Shown here: positions 12,101 to 24,100 of the stretch, in pieces
How positions within the stretch are numbered: position 1 is the first letter of the stretch
Layout: each line of letters opens with the position of its first letter
NCBI RefSeq assembly: GCF_024868665.1
Contig: NC_079908.1
Coordinates: forward strand, 8,406,932-8,470,931
From: Triplophysa rosa
Lineage: Eukaryota; Chordata; Actinopteri; Cypriniformes; Nemacheilidae
Direction of reading: 5' to 3'
Length of the DNA stretch: 64,000 bases
Translations under genes and position numbers: made by a program
The notes under the pieces: generated by a model
The model's database searches: none
What the model was told of the DNA's origin: nothing
Seen by the model: the letters and a program-made list of their open reading frames with translations, nothing else

Positions 12101-15100
12101 CCTGTTTGCTGCTTTGCAATGGCATTTTTGCAGCTGCTCTCTTAATCCGATGAATTTGTCTGGAAGAAACCTTCCTCATTCTGCCTTTATCTGCACGAAC
12201 CCTTCTGTGCTCTGAATCAGCCACAAATCTCTTCACAGTACGATGATCTCGCTTAAGTTTTCGTGAAATATCTAATGTTTTCATACCTTGTCCAAGACAT
12301 TGCACTATTTGACGCTTTTCGGCAGCAGACAGATCCTTTTTCTTTCCCATATTGCTTGAAACCTGTGGCCTGCTTAATAATGTGGAACGTCCTTCTTAAG
12401 TAGTTTTCCTTTAATTGGGCTCACCTGGCAAACTACTTATCACAGGTGTCTGAGATTGATTTCAGTGATCCAAAGAGCACTGAGACACAATACCATCCAT
12501 AAGTTTAATTGAACAATATAAAATTAAATGTTTACGACACTTAAATCCAATTTGCATAATAATTTGGAACGCAGTGTATGTTAATATTAATAAATACAAT
12601 TATAAATGGTATCGATTAATATTATTGTATATGAATCTTTTATTGTATATCAATTGTATTAAATTAAATTTAAAAATACTCAACAGTTATTGATTATTTT
12701 CCGAAGTTTACCATTAGTTAAGTTTGGGCCACATAACATTTGTTTATATTGTTTCCGCTGAAAGCGTCTATAAAGAAGGATCATGTGACTTGAGATGCCC
12801 TGTAAATGCAAAAAAGTTGTTTCCATTGCCATTTTGCAGAATACTCATTTTTGAATAGCCTGAAACCACCTCATGTGAGCATGAAAACGTTTTTGCAACA
12901 TATGCCAGTTTTTGCCAAACTTACATTTCCATTGGGCGTATTTTCTATTCACAATTTCAATTTGCGCAATTTCATGGGCAATGGAAATGCAGCTATAGAT
13001 AAATTAATGGGAATTTAAAGTTTGATATGGCAACTCTAGTCCTGCCATACAGTTTTCAAGAGCTCTAAATTTGTCTCCAAAGATGGCAGAAAATGGCCCG
13101 ATTTGTCTAAAAAGACTTTACCAACCTGATGCCAGATGTTGAATGACCAGCCGATGGCAGTGATTCCAGTGGCCGGCCTTATAGAGATGCAGGGCTTCCC
13201 GGTGTTTGTCTCCCTCTCTGCAGGCACGGATGGCCTTGGCCTGATGGATCCACTGTATGGGGATGAGCAACTTTTCGATGAGAAACTGCTCCTTCTCCAT
13301 CGACTCTTCCGTCTCTTCCAGGGAGCAATGAAGGTTCAGCATCTCCCGTACTGCCTTTTCTCTACGTCTGTGCACACATCAATACAAATCATCTAATGTC
13401 ATTACATTCAAACACATTACCACTCTTCTACAAATAAATACAAAAATGCACCTCAACAATGAACTAAACATTCGCTGAGAATGAAGCAGACACTAACCCA
13501 GAGTCAGGTATGTGCAGCAACACAAAGACAGCCATTTCCCAGAGTCCTGCTCTCTCTAGTTGGGCAGCGTAGCTGGCATGCATCAAGCCCTGGCATGAGG
13601 TGGACAGATGGTTGTAGTTGAGAGCCTGCAACACGTTCCACAGGTGCCAGCTCAGCCGATAGTCCAGACGATCAGCAGTTACCGTGCTGGGATCAAGTAG
13701 CTGTTGTAGGCTATAATGCCTGATAAAGGAAAAACAATACAGAACGCAACAGCAAATTTAGCTTTAGCAGAGTTTTGTGCATAGCTGAATGAAACCGACC
13801 CATTGACACGGTCTTTATTGAAAGACAAGAAACCAAAGAGGTGGACACGAACCTGTCACTGTAAAGCTTGAGCAGGTGGAAGCAGATGTCATAGAGGGAC
13901 CTTTTAGATTCTTTCTCCTCCATCTCTTCATCCAAATCCAGTAACTCCAATTCATCCACATAGGGAGGTAAAGGAAGGCAAGCATACTTCTTCCTTTCCT
14001 CTGAACCCTGCAATGAACACAAGGGTTAAAGGCGATCTCTGAGCTTTATAACATGGGAAGGAAAATCTGGATTTTGTAATAGCATGTAGTACCTGAAAGG
14101 CGGATTCATATTTAGCAAGAGCATCAGCGACAGACGCAGTGGGAGGCAGCATGTACCAAAGATGAACAGCAACACAGCGCTTCCAGTCGAGCTCAGAGCA
14201 CACGTTTATACAGAAGTCTGTTGACTGCCACACCTTAACGACAAGGATAAGATTCAGAAAACTCATTTTCTACAAAAACAGCATAGACGTCCTGGCATTT
14301 CCATTACTTACCGGTTTGCCTGCGAGCAGAGCAAAGATTTTCAGCCTTTCCTCATCTATGAAGGAGTCGGTCTGCATTCTGTTCCAGTCACTGAGCTGCA
14401 GAGCCAAAAGATCTCTACAATACTGAGAGCCCACAGCCTGAGACACCATCAGAGAAAGGCGATGGTCCCCTACAAACACAGAAACAGACAACATCACAGG
14501 AGCAAATCAGCAGGATAACAGAAAAAAACAACTCAACCCAACAATAAAAGATGCATGCTCACCATTCTTCTGAGCCAGTTTGCAGGCCTTGCTTATGGAG
14601 TGGCCAGTAAGGTAACTGAATATGGCCTCAGCATGGTTGCGTTGGAGGGCTAGACCCGCTTCCTCCTCGATACGCTGAGCTGCGCTCTCTGAGAGCCAGT
14701 GTGAGAAGCTCCTCCGCCGCTCGAGCTGCTGCTGGTACTCGGAATACTCCTCAGTCTCCATATCCTGATCACCGAGATGACCCCACAGAGCAGCACACAA
14801 AGTCCAAACTTGCCGCCAGTGAGCCAAGACAGCTGACAGGAGATTGAATGTAAAACAATAGATCGCTGATTGTTCATATTAGGGTTTTCAGATCAATCAA
14901 AACTGTTCCATTAAAGGAGCAATGTGGAAATTTTAGCGGCATCTAGTGGTGAGGTTGTGAATTGCAACCAGCGGCTTACTCCACCCCTTCCTTTTGAAGC
15001 ACTACGGTGGCTGACACAGAACTAAGATGTTGTCATCTTTTCGCTTCTTTGCTGAAGGAGATAACGCATTTATGAAACACGCTCTGTAGAGCAGTTTGTC

Positions 15101-18100
15101 CGTTTAGAAACAACATGGTGAATTCCATGTAACGGGACCCGCGGTGTAGGCCATGTAGATAGAAATAGCTCATTCTAAGGTAATAAAAACATTACTCTTC
15201 ATTATGTAAGGTCTTTTTACACCTCTGAACTCCATGTATATTATATTGCATTTCTGTCAATACATCCTCCAAAAAATTACACACTGGACACTTCTATTCC
15301 AATAAAAGGAGATATGACATCAAAACAAAATGCACTTCATACCATCGCCTGCTCCCATGTCTTTGTTGACCACCACAATCCACTCCGCATACTCATGCAG
15401 AGCATCCGCTCCGCTCGCAGGTTGGATGAAAGGACAAGGGTCCTTGGTTCGGATTGTGCTGTGCTTCAATCCAATTTCCAACTGCTTGTGGTACAGAGCC
15501 AAACTCTCTGCCGACTCCTTGGGCTCAAGACCCACCACCTTCTCCACACGCACTTTAAAAGGACTTTCAGTGATCCTGGTTGGAAACAACACCTTGAGCA
15601 GTGATTCCACTGCATTGTTCTTTGCAAATAACAAAGGAAATAGCTAAACTTACGGTTTGGTTTTGGTTGGTTTGGGCAAGAATCCGAACCCCATGCTTTC
15701 TGTTGCCTGTTCCTTCATTGCTTCCGTCACACTAAGTTGATCTCCAGAGTGCACCAGGGTCCAGTTGGGTCCCCAGCCCACTCTGAAAGACCGTCCTCTG
15801 AACAAAGCAGCATCCATCAGCAGACGTCCTTTTCCTAGTGTTACAGAGCTCTCTAGAGGTACAGGTCCCCCTAATCTGCGGGCTCCCACGGTCCGTAGGG
15901 TAGGTTCAGGGGGAGGGGCAGGCAAAAGAAAGGAGGGGCCCAATGACGGCCACGGGGTATCTGAAGCAAGCGACTTGCCAAGCTTCTGAGGTATTCCACC
16001 AAAAGGTGCTTCTGGCAAATGAGAAAAAAGTGCTCCACCTGAGGTGAACTTGGTTTGTAACAGGCCTCCAACTGCGAGGGTGAAGAAAATGAATATTACA
16101 CATAAACCTGAACATTTAATAGAACTATTCTGAAATTGCATTATTTAGAGAGCCGTACTTGATTGCCGACCACCTCGAGAAAGCAAAACTTTGGCGGAGG
16201 CCACGTCTTGTATGAGCTTTGAAGAACCGTGTTCTTGAAACAAATCACACTCGTCATCTTCAGCAAACAGAGAGGCCTTCATAATCTGTGGAATACAAAT
16301 CAACATTAAAATGATAGAACACACAGAATGTGAGGTTATTAAAAACAGAAACGTCCATACAGTATGTGCACTACCTGCAAGGTATGAGGGTTGATGCCCA
16401 TCGCCGTCGCCATTTGGCTGGAGGCCGAAATGGGCTCGTGCTCTGCAGGAGTCTCGGCTCTGAGCTTGCTCTCCAGTGAGAATCTCTCTCCATCCTCGTC
16501 CCCCAAAACGCTGTCTGTGGCAGGTTCTTGGGTTATGTCGGCCATGTCGCTGTCCAACTCCGACACACGGCTGAGGAGCTCAAAAACGGCAGTACTCTAC
16601 ACACATAAAAAGATCAAGTCAGGTCTTTCTACTTGATCCGAGTGAAGAGTTCCGTATCATTCTAGATTTTTTTAATTATATATAATCACTACTGTATGCC
16701 TGGTTGACCAAAACATGAAGGTGTCTAACTTCACTTTGATAAATTAAGACCATGAATCTGACTGACACAAATATTTTCTCTTAATTTACTTTATTGTTCT
16801 TTTATTCGTCATTTAAATGCATGACAAAATAGATGTAAAATCACAGTCATTCATACATTTTGTCACTATTACACATCCAACTAAGACACTCAGAAGCTCA
16901 TATTTGTGCACCACTTTGACAGATACACACATCACTGCATTTTTTCTTCAAAAGGCATAGAAGTCAAATACATTTTTGAGGATGTTCCACAAATCTCATA
17001 ACGCTGTTTATTAAGATAAAAGAATCCAAGCAGTAAAAAAATGTATGCTTGGCTGCATCTTATTCCACTCACAACACACTCCAAATATGTCTTATATCAT
17101 TATAATATTGTTTGATAAGCTACACAATCTTTTCATTAAAGACTTTGCATTAACGTCAATACTGCAACAAAATTACAGAAGATCTCAAGCCCAAGTTGTC
17201 AAAATCACCCGCCAATTTTTTTTTAAACCAAAAACTAGGGGCAAGATTACCATTCAGAACATAAATATTATCACAGATAAAAGGTTACCAAACACCCAAG
17301 ATCTTTTTGTTTGAATTGCAATAACTTCCCAATTTAAGTCACATCAGTACCACGTAAACCCCACTGCCAGTTTCAATGGGTACTGTGGGGTCCCATTAGC
17401 TAAAAGTGAACACGAGTGGCCCTCGGAGACCAATGTGTGTAAGACCCGGTGCGTTCCTCAGTCTACCTGAGCCTGTGGTGGCACCGGCTGCTGGTTCAGA
17501 TGAAGCTGCTGAATGCCGGGAGGAACGGCTGTCTTCAGTTTCTTCAGGTCAACCTTGGATGGAGCCACTTCCTCCTCTTCGTCTGAATCCTGTAGGCCAT
17601 ACTTTGAGAAGTGGGCCACCTATAATGCAGAAAAACATTAATGTTCCAAACAGATCATTTTAGTTTAAAATATATTTTAAGAACCATGGGGGAGTTCTCT
17701 TACCTCAAACACCCACGAGCCAGTTTCAGGACGGTACTCCAGGAAGCGAGCACCTTGTTTGCGTGAGGCAGCTTCCAGCCGGCCCTCGTAGTTTGTTGCA
17801 TTGAGTCTCTCAGGGCTCTTTATCTGACAGCACGTGGTCTTGTCATTGGGCCAGACACCATCTAGAGTCACCTCTGCCCGTCTGCATTTTAGATTGCGCA
17901 AAATACATTAAACCAACAAGGAAAATGCTGTTTAACAGAAGGCGAATGGAGTTGTTGAGTAGCATGTACCTGTTGAGACCTTCTCCAACAGGAGGTTTCT
18001 CTTTGTCATCAGGGTACACTATTATCTCCTTGCGCCTGAAGTGCACAATCTCATCCAGGTTCATGTTGGTCAGGTTCACCTCACCGGGGAAGAAAACTGA

Positions 18101-21100
18101 CCCATAGCCTTTATAAAATAAATAAATACACGTTGAAACAAATTTGCTCCATCATTGTGCCATTTGGAACACCAGAATCTTTTTGTTGTTTGACACAGAA
18201 AATATACAGCTACTGGCTTTACCTTTCCTGCCAACAGTTAAGTTCTCCACAATACATTCTCCATTCTCATTCAACATCTTTCCCAGCTCCTCCATAGATG
18301 GGATGGTATAGTAGCCCACACGGCCAAGAACAATGCCTGAAAGTCAGAAAAAAGGTTCAAATATGATTTCACAATCTCCTTAAAGCATGATTTGTGGCCT
18401 GTTGTACACGCACCAGCAGGATGAGGAGGTTTCTGAGAGTCCAGCTCATCATCTCTTTCCTCCTGAATGGAATCCTCTGCCAGGGAGATCTCTTCACTGC
18501 TGGCCTCCAGGCCGTTGCGATGACTAGAAGCTCCGCGCATGTTGAACTCAGTGATGGTATCTTGCAGTAAGGGGCTCGGCTGGGCATGCGGAATGGGTTT
18601 GGAGATTGGGTTGGTGTAAAACTTGGAGACCTCCAGATCATCTTCCCCACTTCTCTCCACTGTCGCTTCTCTTGTATCTCTTTCATCCAGACTCAGACTG
18701 GAGTGTGAAAGAAAAACCAAGGTTGAATCATTTAAAAAAAACTTAAGTGAAAAAAAAATGAAAATCATTACTAAATGTAACTAAAGGTTTGTGTACCTTC
18801 TGGTCATTTAATTTTCATTTTAGAAAGGTAATTAAAAAATATATATATATATATTTTCTACTAATAATCCAGAACCAAGCGGTGGAAAAACGAGTCAATT
18901 TTGCAGTTCTTCTGTGATTTACACACAGACTGGGCGGCATAACTGGGAACGCCCACAATAGACCTTGTTAGGTACTTGACCTTATCCCCCTGTAATGATT
19001 ACGATTGGTTTTCGCTTGGTGCAGTGTCGAAAAGTTGCTATGTGGTGTTCTGAATCTCTAATAAGTTACTAAAAAAAAAACAGATCTGAAGTTTTATATA
19101 CAGCGATAAAAAAAAAACGGTGTTGTCCCGTTCCCCACTTATGTGAAAAACGCTTATTCATTCAGTGATTTGGTGAATTGTACCCTGAGTTTGGGATAGT
19201 TTGTGTGACTGATTATTATCTTACGCTCGTTCATAGGGCTAGTTTTGTAGTTTTGAATCATGAATCATAAGAAAGTCGTAGAAGTTGCCAAGTAAAAAAT
19301 TAATGCTTATGGCTCTTAATTGCAACATTGAACTGTTATTTGATTAGAATTACCCTTATACATACTTTTGTCATCTCCATAGACTAATCTATTAAGGAAA
19401 CAGCTTCGTGGCTTAATGTACCGAAACAACGACCATGTATAACCAAATTACTACACTTTTTTTTACCACTGATACATACCACATAAACATAATAACAGAA
19501 CATTTTGTGGTCGTAGCTTATCGCTGCCTTGAGCCACGTTATACGCTTTATATAAGTTTATAAAACTTCCTTTATAAAGATTCCTTAAGTTATAACAGAC
19601 TTGTTTTGGGAGAACGGCACGTGCTACACTCAAAACTGTGCAATGTATTCATGTAATATTAATGTTAAAGGTCTCCTCAGACAAGCACTTTCAACAAGTT
19701 GGTATGATTTATTAGGGTCTTCATGAAATGTCTGGAACATATTTTGCTTAAAAACACTCAATGGCTGTGTAAACAAAACCCTTCTTGCCTCGTCAAAAAC
19801 AGCTATGCTCACAGCAACCCGTTTTGGTGCATGTCTCTACAACTGATAATGAGTTACAGTGAACCCCACCCCCCTTCTGTCCGGCATGTCAACACAACAC
19901 ACGTGTAGTACTGCCATGGCAATGGTTTAGCTAAATGATTTTCCTGAATTCCTCTGTGGTTAGTTTCATCTTAAATGTCTCAAATCAATCGCCCAGAGAC
20001 AAAAAAATCAGTCACAGCAAACAGCGCATCCTTATGCGCTTACGTTGTGCGTGTATGCTTACCTAAAATCCACTGCAGATCTCAGCGGAATTACATGGAT
20101 TTTAGCGCTTGTCATTGACAACTTATAATGTTACACACAACGTGAGAGCTAGTTTGCTGTGACAGATTTTTCAGTGTAACACGAATGATTTGAGACGTTT
20201 AAAACGAAACTAACCCCAGTGTTCGCCCCTGTTCATTAGCAAAACAAACAGCTTGCTGCATCTGAACATATTAACACACATAATGTATTAACATACATAC
20301 AGCTAAACTCCAAGTGTCCATCTGCACTTATATACAGTAAGTTTAACACTGGCTTTGAATGTTCTGTTTAGCCCGTGACTGATTTAGCTCCCTTCGTTAT
20401 CCTCCTATATATATACGGTACATTTACGTCAATTCAGACTGTTGATAAATATTACTTACATCGGCAGTTTTGTCTCGTTCAGTCGGTCTTGATCCCTCTT
20501 GAGGAACAACTTTGAAGCTAATCCGGCTTGTACTGTCCCAGGTTGAAAAAGCACTCCGGATTGAAGTGATTCGCGCAAACAAGCAGGTTTTTACTTATGG
20601 TTTCTGATGGATTTCCACTAAAAATAAAATAAATCCACTCCTGTCTCTGCCTAGGTTTGGATTCTGTGCAGCGACTACATTGCATGTTGTCCACAAACTT
20701 TAGCCATGGCGTCACGTAGACCGCTGTCGCTTGTGAAAACAACAATGGCAGAGCACGGTGGGTGGAACTGTGTAGATTAAGGGGCTGTAACATTATAATA
20801 AAATCCGCTTTGGACGTCACAATCGGAGCGAAATCTGAACGGCTCGATTTCTCACATGCTTGCAGAGAAAGGCACACCAAAACAAACTTACTGTGTTCTT
20901 ATTTTTCACGTTTTCTTGGTTGCTAGATGCACCGGGGACCCAATTATAGCACTTAAACACTGATGTCTCCTTTAAGACATTTAAATCATAGTCTCCCAAT
21001 ACGGCTCGGTTTTTCTATACATCTTGCGCTGTTGAACGGGAAAAGTGGTTTTACGTAAGCCATACAGGGTTAACGCTATGCACTTCCAGTCAAGGGGAAA

Positions 21101-24100
21101 GGATCATTTGTTTTGCCGATAGACTGTATGATTTTCCCCATGCTGACTCGACTCCGTGCAAGGCCACGCCCCCAGAAACGACACACCGACCAAGTCTGTG
21201 ACGTTTTTGTGGGCGTTCCCGGTTATGGCATTTAGTAAATTGGAAAGTGAGGCATTTTTCTGTTTTCGTTTTCAATGGATTTTCTTTTCTGTAAATGACT
21301 CGTTTTTCCACCGCTTGGTTCTGGATTATTAGTAGAAAATAAAAAGGTTCCTTTTTTGTTTTTTAAATTACCTTACTAAAATGAAAATTTAATGACTAGA
21401 AGGTACACAGACCTCTAAAATTCATTTAACATCTTATTTGGTTCTTCCATGGATGTGATGGTAGTACCCCACACTATACCTATAAAACATCATCACTCCA
21501 AACTAACCTGAGTCCATTCTGTGGGTACTCTGAAGGGGAGGCCAGGTCATCAGCTTCTCTGTTCATCGAGTTGTTATACAGGCTGCTGTTATTCAGGTTC
21601 TTCAAGACAAGCTTCTTTATGCTCTTCCTAAATGACAACATCATATAGACACAAACATTAAACACGTAAACCCTTTACATTAAAGTGACAGTGCACCCAA
21701 AAATGAAAATTCGGCCAACATTTATTCACCCTCTTGTCATTTCAAATCTGTAGGACTTTCTTTCTTCTGCAGAACACAAAATATATTTTGAAGAAAGTTG
21801 GTAACCGAACAGCATTGAACCCCATTCACTTCTACTGTATGGACACAAAAACAAGGCAAGTGAATGGGTGCCAGTTAATAACATTCTTCAAAATATCTGC
21901 TGTTGTGTTCTGCAAAAGGATGAAAGTCACACAGGTTTCAAATGTCAAGAGGGCGAGTAAATGATGTAAGAATTTTTATTTTTGGGTGAACTATCCATAA
22001 AACTATCCCTTTTTGTATGACACAACAAGTCTTGCAGATATTTATGAAATTCAGTTCATACCGAGGCATGAAGGCTCCATTAGTGTGTGAGGGTTCATCA
22101 TCATCAAGTCCATCAAACAGCTGTGATTTAGAGGAGCCAGAGGAGGACAGAGCTTTAGGACGCACTCGGGTGGCAGGACGAGGGGTCAGTTTGTACTGGG
22201 TGGGGGTTGTCAGGGCTTTCTGGGCAGCTGGATTTGTGGGCTTCAGGCGCTAAAGTGGAAAATTATGTATTTTTAAAACTTACTAGTTCAATTAAACCAT
22301 AGTAGTATGGGCTATGTAAGATATAAACCAAACCTCTTCCTTCTTTTTGGGGTCAGACAGCGAGTTTCTGAAGAGGGGCGAGTCTCCAAAAGGTGAGTAT
22401 GCCAGCGCATTGATCTGCTGCTGAAGTACGGCTTGCTGCGCAGCTGTTGCGCCGGGATCAGTCAAAGCTGGGAACCAAATCCACATTATAGCAATGACTT
22501 ATGATATAAAACTACATGTCTGATTCAGAGAATCAAGTGTTCGTACTGACCCAAAGGTTGTTGGGGTGCACCAAAATTCAGAGTGCTGGTTCCAGTGTTA
22601 AAACCAGTCCCGAATGTACCCACTGAGCCCAGGGTTGAGCCTAGCTTGTTCTGGTTGTTTCCAAACAATGACGTCTGCCCGGTTCCTTAAGTTTTTAATA
22701 TGGAAAATATTGGTAAGTCAAGTACAAGTCTTCTTTCAATAACATGACAAAATGTATATAAAACATATACCTGTTCCAAAGCCAGTTGCCAATCCTGTTC
22801 CCAGGCCCGTTGTAGCTGGTTTATTACCAAAAAGACTCCCGCCAGTACCGGTACCACCAAATCCTTACAAAGACAGCAACAGTTACACTTCTAAAAAAAT
22901 ATGACTTAACAGAATATGTTTGGAAATTCTAGGATCAAACCTAGATGCACACCAGTAAAACCACTGGAGATAAAGACTCACCACCAAAGGTTGATGGGTT
23001 TGTGTTAGTCCCTAGAGTGAGCGTCGGCTTATTTCCAAACAGACCAGTGGCTGTGCCAAAGGAGGGTGCACTGGTGGTGGTGGTACCAAATCCAGCTGGC
23101 TTATTACCAAAGAGATTCTGTACAACAAAGGAGACAGTAGTCAAACCAGAGAAGACTTATGCAAATATGTTAAAGTGATCAAGAATGAAAAAAGGAGAAA
23201 TTCGTTTTTGGTTCTCCAGATATAACCCATGTACCCACATTCCCAAATCCAGTGTTAGGTTGACCGAAGAGCCCCGTGCCTGGTCCAAAGCCTGCAGCGG
23301 TACTTGTGTTGGTGTTTCCGAACAGCCCTCCAGCCTGTGAGGCAGCGGTATTGCCAAACAGACCCTGAAAAGATACAAGACATTGGATTACACACAAAAT
23401 TGATCTCGACTGTTAAGAGCATACTTAAATACAGATTAATGTAGCAAGGTACATCGTACTCACCATGCTGCTGGTGTTGGGCTGACCCATGGTATTGGTG
23501 TTGCCAAAGGAGAAACCAGTGTTTTGTGTGGTGGTGGCCGAGCCGAATGGTTTGAAGAGACTGGAAGCTTGCTGCTGCTGCTGTTGCTGCTGCTGTTGTT
23601 GTTGTTGTTGTTGTTGCGGCGGCTGACCAAACAAACCTCCTGTAGTTGTGCCAAATGCCCCTGTACCTGGAGCAACACACACACCTTAGAATAAATATAT
23701 ACCCGCAGTTACAAGCATCCTTTCGAATGTTAGCTCGGTATGTACTTACTGGTGCCAAATGAGGTTTTGTTCTGGCCAAAGCTGAAGCCAGTGTTTGGAG
23801 CAGAGGAACCAAAGAGACCAGTACCAGTGCTGGGTGTAGCAGCTGCTGTGGCTCCAAACAGACCACCTGTGCCAGCTGCCATGGGGTTGGAGGGCCCCTT
23901 TCTTCCCGCCTGGTAATCCTCAAACCTCAGTTCCTTATTGCAACAAAAAAATATATCAAAACTTATAACACTGAAATAACACAATAAACTATTGATTTGG
24001 ATGAATCTCTATCTACTGCTAAGGTTTAAGTACTAAAATGAGACTCCTTTCTACCTCCAAGGATTTGTTCTCGTATTCCTTCATGGCAGTGATGCACTGG

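Noticed and set aside
20518..20880. 120-residue frame as a host THAP gene
   Set aside because: It has no catalytic or other domain, is interrupted by a stop and a frame change, and lies within a transposon bounded by long inverted repeats. It is kept only as a relic.
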